DNA from: UBA6165 sp044233745 | Lineage (GTDB): Bacteria; Bacteroidota; Bacteroidia; Flavobacteriales_D; Crocinitomicaceae | Reading direction: 5' to 3' | Assembly (NCBI GenBank): GCA_044233745.1 | Contig: JBIIJN010000058.1 | Span: 1-17,570, forward strand | DNA: 17,570 nt | In this document: one piece after another, positions 1-7,400 of the stretch | Layout: each line of letters starts with the position of its first letter | Numbering within the stretch: the stretch's first letter is position 1 | Made by a program: the position numbers and the translations under genes | The notes under the pieces: model-generated | Seen by the model: the letters and a program-made list of their open reading frames with translations, nothing else | What the model was told of the DNA's origin: nothing | Database searches by the model: none

Positions 1-237
1 TCGGATGATTTATTCAACGTTTCTGTTGTCAATCCAATGAATGCCGCGCTAGAAATATCATTTTCAGAAAACATCGAAGGAACAATACAATTGGTGGATA
101 TGCATGGTCGCGTGGTGATGCAAACAAGCATTTCTGGTCAACACATGAATTTAAACACAAGTGCTTTGGAAACAGGTCTTTATGCTTTGCAGATTTCTTC
201 CAATAAAGGCACACAAGTGTTGAAAGTGCTCAAATAA
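1..237 (+). CDS. 3' end of a T9SS-secreted protein (type A C-terminal sorting domain)
   Basis: Only the last 78 codons are present; the frame is open from base 1 and ends at TAA 235-237. The residues fit the type A sorting domain of the type IX secretion system: a short strand with the NP turn (VVNPMNAAL), a beta-strand, a G-x-I-x-L-V-D-M-x-G-R-V-V core, a strand pair ending in L-E-T-G-L-Y-A-L-Q-I, and a final basic strand (VLKVLK). In this family the domain directs the protein through the T9SS translocon and is removed when the cargo is attached to the surface or released. The cargo part lies outside the window, so its function is unknown. The next gene starts 23 bases downstream with no terminator between, so co-transcription is possible. 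Confidence 0.88.
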   Translation, partial: SDDLFNVSVVNPMNAALEISFSENIEGTIQLVDMHGRVVMQTSISGQHMNLNTSALETGLYALQISSNKGTQVLKVLK

Positions 238-260
238 ATCTTGCTTCATTGCATGATTTT

Positions 261-809
261 ATGCGAGAATTTACCCAACGAGATATAGAAGAATTCGGAG
301 ATGGGAAAAAGGCTGCGTTTGATAATATCTACGCGGCTTTTTCCCCTTGGTTGTATGGCCTTTGCTTGCGCTATACCCGTTGTGATGCAGATGCCCAAGA
401 TGTTTTGCAAGAAACTTTCATTAGGGCTTATGAAGCCAGAAAAACTGTCGATGCAAAGAGGTCAATTGCTCCGTGGCTCAAAACCATTGCCATTCGTTGC
501 GCACTAAATTATATCAGAAGTAATTATAAATACGTGCCTCAAGGTGATGAAGATTTTAGAGATGATTGCGCTGATGAATCCAACGACAATTCCGACTGGT
601 ATGCCGCCAAAAGAGAACTTCTGCTTGAAGCGCTTCGCAAACTACCCGACGGCTACCGTTTGGTTTTTGGTTTGTATGCTGTAGATCAACTCACCCACAA
701 AGAAATTGCGGCTTATTTGGGCATTTCAGAAGGCACCTCGAAGTCGCAATATGCCAAAGCAAAAATGAAACTGAAAGAGATTTTAACCCTTGAAAAAGAA
801 ACGGTATGA
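261..809 (+). CDS. ECF-type RNA polymerase sigma factor (sigma-70 family)
   Basis: This is a 182-residue sigma factor, typical ECF length. Region 2 (about residues 20-85) shows FSPWLYGLCLRYTR, the DADAQDVLQETFIRAYE core-binding helix and a PWLKTIAIRCALNYIR promoter-melting segment. Region 4 (about 125-178) begins LRKLPDGYRLVFGLY and carries a helix-turn-helix, HKEIAAYLGISEGTSKSQYAKAK. Region 3 is absent, as expected for ECF factors. I chose ATG 261; an in-frame TTG at 249 would add four residues. No Shine-Dalgarno sequence is visible, normal for Bacteroidota. The stop overlaps the next start by four bases (ATGA at 806-809), indicating translational coupling, the usual arrangement for a sigma factor and its membrane regulator. 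The stimulus and the promoters it serves cannot be read from the sequence. Confidence 0.93.
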   Translation: MREFTQRDIEEFGDGKKAAFDNIYAAFSPWLYGLCLRYTRCDADAQDVLQETFIRAYEARKTVDAKRSIAPWLKTIAIRCALNYIRSNYKYVPQGDEDFRDDCADESNDNSDWYAAKRELLLEALRKLPDGYRLVFGLYAVDQLTHKEIAAYLGISEGTSKSQYAKAKMKLKEILTLEKETV

Positions 810-2263
810 AGCCAGAGCATTCCATAGAAGAGCATTTCCGTTCCGAGTTTTCGGACTGGACACCTGCTGTGCCTCCCACTGTGAAATCACAATTGGATAA
901 AGCGATTCTGGCTCCAAAACGCAAAGGATTCTTATGGCTTTGGATGCTCATTCCATTGTTCTTCTTATGTATAGGAACTTTGGTTTATTTCTATTCCACT
1001 AATTTCCCGAATGAAGCCAAAAATCAAGCTGAGAACAGTAGTGTTTCAGAACTGAACAGTGCACAAAATGATAAAAATGTGCTTAACACTTCTGAATCTT
1101 CATCAGAACAAAACAACAATAAGCTTGATGCTAATTCGATTGCACATCAGGATGACAGAATTTCATCACCTCAGGATAATTTCAAAAACCCAGATTCAAA
1201 ACAGGTATCACGGAAATCTAAGTCTCAAAATTCTCGAGACAAGGCTCAAAATGGAAATGACACGCCTGTTATTAGTAACAGCGCTTCAGCATTCGCCAAT
1301 GACGTTCCTCAAAATACGACAAGTAACCGTAATTCAAACCATGTTCCAGAGCTTGCACCTGCACCTGGGATTTTGAGTCAAGACAATGCAACACCTAATT
1401 CTTCTGCACCCGCAAATACCAGTTCAAATGCATCGCAATTAAGCACGGAAAGTGAACCAAGTTCTCAAGTGCGAGACACATCGTCGCAAAACTCATCAAA
1501 ACCAGTCACCAATCCAATTGCAGTCGATTCAATTCAAAATTCGTCGGTAGTTAGTGACAATCCAGCACCACTTATTGAAGTGCCGAACCCCAATCTAGCC
1601 TTTTCCAAATTTTTTATCGGCGGATCGTTTTCAATCCTGCAAGGCAAAAATTCAGGGGTAAATCCAGGCATACAACTCACTGAAAAGCTGAGCTACAATG
1701 GCGCTCTTGAATTGGGTTATAAATTCAACAAATCCTTTGCCTTGGTTTCAGGATTCAATTATCAAGCACGACGTGAGAATTTCCAAAGCCAAAGTTTCCA
1801 AGTTGATTCTAACTTTCTTGGTGTAGAAATCCAATACATCTATGAACCGAACAATCCCATTCCGGTAGACTCCATAACCATAGTCATGTTTAACTACGAT
1901 ACCACTTTTACGAGCATTCAGCAGCGTGGTTCATGGCGTCATTTTGGCCTACCGCTTTTTGTGGATTGGACCATGTATGAACAGCATAAATTTTCATTTG
2001 GATTACAAGCGGGAACCGTTTTGGGTTTGGCTTCTTTCAAAAGCTTCGATGCTTTCAACAATCCCTTACAACAATGGTCGAAATTTTCGAACCAGTGGCT
2101 CATCAAACCTTACTTTTATTACCACATGGGTCCATGGCGCTTTGGAGCACAACTTTCTTTTCAATATGATTTGGTCTTGCCTCAAGCTTGGGAGCTGCAA
2201 AACCGCAAACGTTATGCTTATGGATTAGGGTTCAGCATTCGATATCAATTGCCCGCAAGATAA
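806..2263 (+). CDS. Trans-envelope protein: anti-sigma-like N-terminus, one TM helix, Ser/Asn-rich linker, C-terminal OM beta-barrel-like domain
   Basis: The protein has 485 residues. Residues 1-40 are a charged, probably cytoplasmic segment starting MKPEHSIEEHFRSEFSDW. Residues 41-63 are one strongly hydrophobic helix after a KRK motif. Residues 67-264 are a low-complexity linker rich in Ser, Asn, Gln, Asp and Pro. From FSKFFIGGSF (about 266) to the end, alternating aromatic/polar strands with Gly turns (ALELGYKFNKSFALVSGFNY, GLPLFVDWTMY, FSFGLQAGTVLG, WRFGAQLSFQYD, YGLGFSIRYQL) resemble the OmpW/PorT-like small barrels of Bacteroidota. The four-base overlap with the sigma gene suggests it is that factor's partner. 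By inference the N-terminus binds the sigma factor and the C-terminus sits in or on the outer membrane. No classical zinc-binding anti-sigma motif (HxxxCxxC) is visible, so the anti-sigma role rests on position and topology. A plain membrane-anchored envelope protein is the alternative. Confidence 0.75.
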   Translation: MKPEHSIEEHFRSEFSDWTPAVPPTVKSQLDKAILAPKRKGFLWLWMLIPLFFLCIGTLVYFYSTNFPNEAKNQAENSSVSELNSAQNDKNVLNTSESSSEQNNNKLDANSIAHQDDRISSPQDNFKNPDSKQVSRKSKSQNSRDKAQNGNDTPVISNSASAFANDVPQNTTSNRNSNHVPELAPAPGILSQDNATPNSSAPANTSSNASQLSTESEPSSQVRDTSSQNSSKPVTNPIAVDSIQNSSVVSDNPAPLIEVPNPNLAFSKFFIGGSFSILQGKNSGVNPGIQLTEKLSYNGALELGYKFNKSFALVSGFNYQARRENFQSQSFQVDSNFLGVEIQYIYEPNNPIPVDSITIVMFNYDTTFTSIQQRGSWRHFGLPLFVDWTMYEQHKFSFGLQAGTVLGLASFKSFDAFNNPLQQWSKFSNQWLIKPYFYYHMGPWRFGAQLSFQYDLVLPQAWELQNRKRYAYGLGFSIRYQLPAR

Positions 2264-2329
2264 GTCGAATAATCTGCTGGAATATGGGGAAATCATACGC
2301 TTTGAAATTCAATCTTTTTTCCAAAATTA

Positions 2330-2360
2330 ATTGTCAATATCTAAGATATATGTACCTTTG
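2330..2360 (+). promoter_or_regulatory. Bacteroidota-type promoter of the atp operon
   Basis: ATTG at 2330-2333 serves as the -33 element, followed by a 19-base spacer and a perfect TAnnTTTG -7 box (TACCTTTG, 2353-2360). This matches the known primary-sigma promoter of Bacteroidota in sequence and spacing. The start of transcription would fall near 2366, giving a leader of about 33 bases before atpB. Confidence 0.8.
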
Positions 2361-2398
2361 CACCAATTTTTGAAAAAGGGATTCGATAAAATCGTTGT

Positions 2399-3508
2399 AT
2401 GAAATTGAATTTGAAGTATTTATACCGTTCTGTTGTCTTGGTTTTGGCCATGCTCCCGATAGCGGTTTTTGCAGGTGGCGACCATGGACATGAAGCGCAT
2501 GAGAATAATCACGCTTCTGGAGCTATTAACACGGAAGAAGCAATTGAAGCATATAAAGAGCATCACTTGCAAGATTCTCACGATTTCACGTTTTTCACAG
2601 ATGGTGAAACTGGAAAGCATTATGGTTTTCCACTTCCAGTAATTTTGATTGATGGCGGCTTGCACGTTTTCATGTCTTCAAAGTTCCATCATGGCCAAGA
2701 AGTTGTTGAAAGCAAAGGCAATTTCTATAAAATGGACCACGGTAAAATCTACAAAACAGATGCCTTAGGTACAATTACACATGATGAACACGGTCACGCT
2801 ACAAATGCAAAACCAATTGACTTATCTATTACAAAAAACGTGATCGGTATTTTGCTAGCCAGCTTAATCATGATTTGGTTGTTCGTTGGTTTGGCGAAAT
2901 CATACAAAAGAGGTCCTGTTCCAACTGGAATTGGGCGCGTTTTAGAGCCGCTTGTACTTTATGTGCGCAATGAAATTGTAGTTCCAAACATTGGAGAACA
3001 CAAAGCAAAAAAATTCCTTCCATATCTATTGACAGTTTTCTTCTACATCTGGATACTAAACTTGTTGGGAATGACGCCGTTGGCTTTCAACGTGACGGGC
3101 AATATTGCTATCACAGTGGCATTGACCATGTTTACTTTCTTTATTTTGCATTTCTCGGCCAACTTGGATTACTGGAAACACATTTTCTGGATGCCAGGTG
3201 TACCTGTGGTTATGAAAATCGTTTTGATGCCAATTGAGGTTCTTGGGATTTTCACGAAGCCTTTCTCGCTTTTGATTCGTTTGTTTGCAAACATATCGGC
3301 GGGTCACGTAATCATCATGAGTTTGATTGCTTTGATTGTTACCATGAAGGCAACGATGACCACTGGAGGAGCTTTTGGTTTGTCTTTCGTTTTATCTTCA
3401 TTTTTAATGTTAATTGAATTGTTGGTTGCTTTCTTGCAAGCTTTTATCTTCACAATGCTTTCGGCTTTGTTTATAGGTATGGCAGTACAAGAACACGACC
3501 ACCACTAA
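2399..3508 (+). CDS. atpB: F1F0 ATP synthase subunit a
   Basis: Subunit a forms the proton half-channels of the membrane F0 sector. The 369-residue protein is longer than the E. coli protein (271). It begins with a signal-like hydrophobic segment (about 9-25, ending VFAGG), followed by a His/Glu-rich, presumably periplasmic extension to about residue 140. The membrane domain starts near 143. The conserved helix LLIRLFANISAGH holds the essential channel arginine at R294, and a later helix carries the conserved polar residues ELLVAFLQAFIFTMLSALF. A signal-bearing N-terminal extension is common in Bacteroidota subunit a. The C-terminus is also His-rich (EHDHH). It is the first gene of the operon, 38 bases downstream of a consensus promoter; atpE follows after 33 bases that include a run of eight T (3513-3520). 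Confidence 0.97.
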   Translation: MKLNLKYLYRSVVLVLAMLPIAVFAGGDHGHEAHENNHASGAINTEEAIEAYKEHHLQDSHDFTFFTDGETGKHYGFPLPVILIDGGLHVFMSSKFHHGQEVVESKGNFYKMDHGKIYKTDALGTITHDEHGHATNAKPIDLSITKNVIGILLASLIMIWLFVGLAKSYKRGPVPTGIGRVLEPLVLYVRNEIVVPNIGEHKAKKFLPYLLTVFFYIWILNLLGMTPLAFNVTGNIAITVALTMFTFFILHFSANLDYWKHIFWMPGVPVVMKIVLMPIEVLGIFTKPFSLLIRLFANISAGHVIIMSLIALIVTMKATMTTGGAFGLSFVLSSFLMLIELLVAFLQAFIFTMLSALFIGMAVQEHDHH

Positions 3509-3541
3509 TAAGTTTTTTTTGTTTAATTTAAAATCATAATT

Positions 3542-3736
3542 ATGAGTACAGGTTTAATTGGAGCTGGTTTAATCGTTATCGGAGCTGGTATCGGTTTAGG
3601 TCAAATTGGTGGTAAAGCGATGGAAGGTATCGCGCGTCAGCCAGAAGCCGCTGGTAAAATCCAAACAGCAATGATTATTATCGCTGCACTTTTGGAAGGT
3701 CTTGCATTTGGTGCAATCTTCTTGGGTAAAGTTTAA
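3542..3736 (+). CDS. atpE: F1F0 ATP synthase subunit c (proteolipid)
   Basis: The 64-residue hairpin protein forms the rotating c-ring. Helix 1 is Gly-rich (GAGLIVIGAGIGLGQIGG); the polar loop has the conserved ARQPEA (31-36) that contacts gamma and epsilon; helix 2 carries the ion-binding carboxylate E52 in AALLEGLAFG. A glutamine (Q21) sits where Na+-type rings have one, but the Ser/Thr that normally follows the glutamate in Na+ rings is Gly here, so proton coupling is more likely. At 64 residues it is at the short end for the family. Codons are strongly biased to GGT and GCT, as expected for a highly expressed gene. A terminator-like hairpin follows before atpF. Confidence 0.97.
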   Translation: MSTGLIGAGLIVIGAGIGLGQIGGKAMEGIARQPEAAGKIQTAMIIIAALLEGLAFGAIFLGKV

Positions 3737-3750
3737 TAATCCAAAAAATC

Positions 3751-3790
3751 AATCAGAGCAATTGGCGATTGGCTTTTTGCTCTGATTTTT
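3751..3790 (+). terminator. Terminator-like hairpin inside the atp operon (atpE-atpF gap)
   Basis: A perfect 11-base inverted repeat (AATCAGAGCAA at 3751-3761, TTGCTCTGATT at 3777-3787) encloses a 15-base loop and runs into five T (3786-3790). This has the shape of an intrinsic terminator, though the stem is only moderately G/C-rich. Because atpF, atpH, atpA and atpG lie downstream on the same strand with no promoter I can recognise in the gap, it is more likely a partial terminator or an mRNA processing/stability hairpin than a full stop. Confidence 0.7.
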
Positions 3791-3819
3791 AAAACTTGAA
3801 AATTTTAGATTAATAGATA

Positions 3820-4320
3820 ATGGAAAAATTAATAAATGACTTTTCAATCACACTTTTTGCAATGCAAATCGTGTTGTTTTTGTTGTTGTTACTTTTGTTG
3901 CGCAAATTCGCTTGGAAACCAATTTTGAGTGCCTTAGATGCAAGAGAAGAAAACATCTTGAGTTCTATCGAAGCTGCTGAGCGCACTCGTGAAGAGATGA
4001 AAGAATTGGAGGCGCACAATGAAGTGATCATGCGTGAAGCAAGAGCTGAGCGTGATGAAATTATCCGTGCTGCTAAAGAAGCATCAAACCGCGTATTGGA
4101 AGAAGCAAAAGCTGAAGCCAAAGTTTTGGTTGACAAAGAGATGGAGAAAGCCCGTGAAATGATTAAAAACGAGAAGGCTGTTGCCATGATCGAATTGAAG
4201 CAATACGTGGTTGAGTCTTCTTTGGAAATTGCTGAAAAAGTAGTTCGCGGTGATTTGTCGTCAGACGACAGACAAAAAGATTTGGCAGCTAAATTTGTTG
4301 ACGACATCAACTTAAACTAG
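3820..4320 (+). CDS. atpF: F1F0 ATP synthase subunit b
   Basis: This is the peripheral stalk subunit that ties F1 to the membrane. The 166 residues comprise one N-terminal membrane helix (about 10-27, MQIVLFLLLLLLLRKFAW), the conserved W-K-P-I-L-x-A-L-D-x-R-E segment, then a long charged helix (about 45-135, rich in Glu, Ala, Arg and Lys with heptad character) that dimerises as a coiled coil, and a C-terminal delta-binding part (SSLEIAEKVVRGDLSSDDR). Length and layout are standard. It begins 83 bases after atpE and ends four bases before atpH, so translation with atpH is probably coupled. Confidence 0.97.
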   Translation: MEKLINDFSITLFAMQIVLFLLLLLLLRKFAWKPILSALDAREENILSSIEAAERTREEMKELEAHNEVIMREARAERDEIIRAAKEASNRVLEEAKAEAKVLVDKEMEKAREMIKNEKAVAMIELKQYVVESSLEIAEKVVRGDLSSDDRQKDLAAKFVDDINLN

Positions 4321-4324
4321 GAAC

Positions 4325-4867
4325 ATGAAAGGAAATCAAGCAGCCAATCGTTATGCCATCGCGCTTTTTGATCTTGCCAAAGAACAAGGAGCTCTGGATG
4401 CTGCTTATCAGGATATGATAACTTTTCAAAATGCTGTTCAAGAGTCGCGCGATTTCGGTGTGTTCTTGAAAAGCCCGATTATCTCTCCAGATAAGAAGCA
4501 AGAGGTTTTTGATCGCACGTTCGACTTTCATGTGTTGACCGCAAAATTTGTAGCCTTGGTTAATAAGAACCACCGTGAAGATTTGTTGCCACGTATTGCG
4601 AATGATTTTATTGATATGTATAAAGAGGAAAATGGCATGGCTGAAGTTACAATCACTTCTGCTGTGAAATTGGATAAAGCAACCATCGATAATATCATGA
4701 CACGCGTGAAGCCTGCTTTGCCAGGGCAAATCACCATCAAAGAAGAGGTGAAATCTGAATTGATTGGTGGATTTATTGTTCGTTTTGGCAACACAAGAAT
4801 TGATGCAAGTATTGCTCATCAGTTTGATTTGTTGAAACAGAATTTGAGTAAAATAAATGTAAAATAG
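4325..4867 (+). CDS. atpH: F1F0 ATP synthase subunit delta (OSCP)
   Basis: The 180-residue delta subunit links the top of the alpha/beta crown to the b stalk. The N-terminal helical domain shows the usual RYAIALFDLAKEQG opening, FLKSPIISPDKK, and LVNKNHREDLLPRIANDF. The C-terminal domain has VTITSAVKLD and the signature SELIGGFIVRFGNTRIDASI before a final helix. Length matches the family (about 175-185). It starts four bases after atpF. Confidence 0.96.
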   Translation: MKGNQAANRYAIALFDLAKEQGALDAAYQDMITFQNAVQESRDFGVFLKSPIISPDKKQEVFDRTFDFHVLTAKFVALVNKNHREDLLPRIANDFIDMYKEENGMAEVTITSAVKLDKATIDNIMTRVKPALPGQITIKEEVKSELIGGFIVRFGNTRIDASIAHQFDLLKQNLSKINVK

Positions 4868-4886
4868 TTCGCATAAGCGAAGTTTT
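4868..4886 (+). other. Small hairpin between atpH and atpA
   Basis: Directly after the atpH stop codon, TTCGC (4868-4872) and GCGAA (4877-4881) form a five-base-pair stem around an ATAA tetraloop; TTTT follows at 4883-4886. It is too short to be a convincing terminator and may act in mRNA stability or processing. Confidence 0.4.
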
Positions 4887-4909
4887 AATACTAAATAAAC
4901 AACTGTAAC

Positions 4910-6484
4910 ATGGCAGATGTAAAACCAGCAGAAGTATCTGCGATTTTGAGAGAGCAGCTTTCCGGATTCCGTTCGGAAGCCGAATTGCAAGAAATAGGAA
5001 CGGTTCTTCAAGTAGGTGACGGTATTGCCCGTATCTATGGCTTGAATGGCGTTCAATATGGTGAATTGATCGAGTTTGATGGCGGATTGAGAGCCATTGC
5101 CTTGAACTTGGAAGAAGACAACGTAGGTGTGGTAATCTTGGGTAGCTCAGCTTCTATTAAGGAAGGTGATACAGCGAAAAGACTTGGCCGCATTGCTTCT
5201 TTGAACGTTGGTGAAGGCATCGTAGGTCGTGTTGTGGATACTTTAGGTAACCCAATCGATGGTAAAGGTCCAATCTTGGGTGAGATGTTCGAAATGCCTA
5301 TCGAAAGAAAAGCACCAGGTGTTGTATTCCGTCAGCCGGTAAACGAACCGCTTCAAACAGGGGTTAAAGCCATCGACGCGATGATTCCAATCGGTCGTGG
5401 TCAGCGCGAGTTGATCATCGGTGACCGTCAAACTGGAAAGACAACTGTTGCGATTGATACCATTATCAACCAAAAAGAATTTTTTGACGCTGGTCAACCA
5501 GTTTACTGTATCTATGTGGCTATCGGACAAAAAGGTTCGACGGTAGCTGGTATCGTAAAGAAATTGGAAGATGCTGGTGCTATGCAATATACAACGATTG
5601 TTGCTGCCAATGCTTCTGACCCTGCTCCGATGCAGTTTTACGCTCCTTTGGCTGGTGCTGCTGTTGGTGAATATTTCCGCGATACTGGTCGTCCGGCTTT
5701 GATTGTTTTTGATGACTTGTCTAAGCAAGCTGTTGCTTACCGCGAGGTTTCTTTGTTGCTTCGTCGTCCTCCAGGACGTGAGGCTTACCCAGGTGACGTA
5801 TTCTACCTTCACTCTCGTTTGTTGGAGCGTGCTGCAAAAGTTATTAATGACGATGCTATTGCTTCTCAGATGAACGACTTGCCACCTTCTTTAAAAGGTA
5901 AAGTGAAAGGTGGTGGTTCATTGACTGCCTTGCCAATCATTGAAACACAAGCAGGTGACGTTTCAGCTTATATCCCAACCAACGTAATTTCGATTACCGA
6001 TGGTCAGATTTTCTTGGAAACAGATTTGTTCAACTCAGGTGTGCGCCCAGCGATTAACGTAGGTATCTCTGTATCTCGTGTAGGTGGTTCGGCTCAAATC
6101 AAGTCAATGAAAAAAGTGGCTGGTACATTGAAATTGGATCAAGCGCAATACCGTGAATTGGAAGCGTTTGCAAAATTCGGATCTGACTTGGATGCTGCTA
6201 CTAAGGCGGTATTGGACAAAGGTGCGCGCAACGTGGAAATCTTGAAACAACGTGAAGGTGACCCAATGTCTGTTGAGAAGCAAGTTGCGATCATCTATGC
6301 CGGTTCAAAAGGTTTGTTGAAGAAAGTTCCTGTGAACCGCGTTAAAGAGTTTGAAAAAGAATATTTGAACTATTTGGATGCAAAACATAGAGATGTGTTG
6401 AACGACTTGAAAGCAGGTAAATTCACAGATGAAATTACTGAAATTCTTTCTCGAGTTGCATCAGAATTGTCTGATAAATACTAG
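4910..6484 (+). CDS. atpA: F1F0 ATP synthase subunit alpha
   Basis: The 524-residue non-catalytic nucleotide-binding subunit of F1. The N-terminal barrel (about 25-100) contains GTVLQVGDGIARIYGLNGVQ. The Walker A loop is GDRQTGKT (171-178), Walker B is ALIVFDD (263-269), and GQKGSTVAGIVKKLE and RRPPGREAYPGDVFYLHSRL are standard alpha motifs. The arginine finger is R390 in SVSRVGGSAQ. A short stretch around 320-336 (NDLPPSLKGKVKGGGS) differs from the E. coli form but leaves the frame intact. The C-terminal helical domain runs from about 405. Codon use is strongly biased (GGT, GCT, CGT), pointing to high expression. It lies 42 bases after atpH and 19 before atpG. Confidence 0.98.
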   Translation: MADVKPAEVSAILREQLSGFRSEAELQEIGTVLQVGDGIARIYGLNGVQYGELIEFDGGLRAIALNLEEDNVGVVILGSSASIKEGDTAKRLGRIASLNVGEGIVGRVVDTLGNPIDGKGPILGEMFEMPIERKAPGVVFRQPVNEPLQTGVKAIDAMIPIGRGQRELIIGDRQTGKTTVAIDTIINQKEFFDAGQPVYCIYVAIGQKGSTVAGIVKKLEDAGAMQYTTIVAANASDPAPMQFYAPLAGAAVGEYFRDTGRPALIVFDDLSKQAVAYREVSLLLRRPPGREAYPGDVFYLHSRLLERAAKVINDDAIASQMNDLPPSLKGKVKGGGSLTALPIIETQAGDVSAYIPTNVISITDGQIFLETDLFNSGVRPAINVGISVSRVGGSAQIKSMKKVAGTLKLDQAQYRELEAFAKFGSDLDAATKAVLDKGARNVEILKQREGDPMSVEKQVAIIYAGSKGLLKKVPVNRVKEFEKEYLNYLDAKHRDVLNDLKAGKFTDEITEILSRVASELSDKY

Positions 6485-6503
6485 TATCTAAAGATATAGG
6501 CGA

Positions 6504-7379
6504 ATGGCTAACTTAAAAGAAATACGTAATAGAATCCAGTCTGTTGGCTCAACCATGCAGATCACTTCAGCAATGAAGATGGTTTCTGCTGCAAAGTTGA
6601 AGCGAGCACAGGATGCCATTACGCAGATGCGTCCTTACGCTGTTAAATTGCGCGAGATTTTGGGTAATTTGAGCTCTTCTTTGGATATGAGTGAAAATCC
6701 ATTGTCGCACATCCGTGAGGAGAAAAATGTGTTGTATGTTGCCATTACTTCAAACCGTGGTTTGTGTGGAGGTTTCAACAACAACATCATCAAGCGTGTA
6801 CAAGTTTTGGCGTCTGAAACAAAAGCCAATGTTACTGTTTTACCAATTGGAAAAAAAGCCAAAGATGCTTTCAAGAACAGTGGCTTGCTAGATAATACGA
6901 ACGCTTTGCCCAACGATTTGGAGAGCATTTACGGTAATCTAACTTTTGAAGAAGTAGCTAAAATTGGCGATTTGTTGATGGAGGTGTTTGCTGCTGGCAA
7001 GTTTGATAAGGTTGTTTTGGTTTACAATCAATTTGTGAACGCTGCCAATCAGATTGTAACAGAAGAGCAATTGTTGCCTATCACAAAAACCGAATTGAAA
7101 GCTGACGAAAGTGCTGCCGGCGATTATTTGTTTGAGCCATCGAAAGAAGAAATTGTTTTGGACATTATTCCGAAAACTATCCGCATTCAATTGTTCAAAG
7201 GCATTTTGGATTCTTTTGCTTCTGAACATGGCGCTCGAATGACGGCTATGCACAAAGCAACCGACAATGCCTCAGAAATGCAACGCAGCTTAAAATTGGT
7301 TTACAACAAAGCCCGTCAGGCCGCGATTACCAACGAAATCTTGGAGATTGTCGGTGGGGCAGAAGCTTTGAATGGATAA
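6504..7379 (+). CDS. atpG: F1F0 ATP synthase subunit gamma
   Basis: The 291-residue central rotor shaft. The N-terminal helix has the signature IRNRIQSVGSTMQITSAMKMVSAAKLKRAQ (split here by its own length: residues about 7-36). The Rossmann-like middle contains NVLYVAITSNRGLCGGFNNNI, and the C-terminal helix has SEHGARMTAMHKATDNA and ends NEILEIVGGAEAL, the conserved gamma terminus. Length is normal. It is the last gene of the operon; atpD and atpC do not follow, and a strong terminator begins 21 bases after the stop. Confidence 0.97.
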   Translation: MANLKEIRNRIQSVGSTMQITSAMKMVSAAKLKRAQDAITQMRPYAVKLREILGNLSSSLDMSENPLSHIREEKNVLYVAITSNRGLCGGFNNNIIKRVQVLASETKANVTVLPIGKKAKDAFKNSGLLDNTNALPNDLESIYGNLTFEEVAKIGDLLMEVFAAGKFDKVVLVYNQFVNAANQIVTEEQLLPITKTELKADESAAGDYLFEPSKEEIVLDIIPKTIRIQLFKGILDSFASEHGARMTAMHKATDNASEMQRSLKLVYNKARQAAITNEILEIVGGAEALNG

Positions 7380-7400
7380 GCTTTATAATGAGAATATTGG

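Noticed and set aside
3542..3736. Na+-type c-ring suggested by Q21
   Set aside because: The Ser/Thr after the ion-binding Glu is Gly here, and Q at this position also occurs in H+ rings, so proton coupling is the safer reading.
3810..4310. 166-codon open frame antisense to atpF
   Set aside because: It mirrors the Ala/Glu/Lys-rich coding of atpF, has Ser-rich composition typical of an antisense shadow and no homology I recognise.
4307..5056. 249-codon open frame antisense to atpH and atpA
   Set aside because: It spans two well-supported genes and their gap on the opposite strand, with no domain pattern; a shadow frame.
5243..5812. 189-codon open frame antisense to atpA
   Set aside because: It lies wholly inside atpA; biased codons in atpA leave the opposite strand free of stops.
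6485..6503. TATCT/AGATA inverted repeat between atpA and atpG
   Set aside because: The loop would be only two bases and the stem is nearly all A/T, so a stable structure is unlikely.
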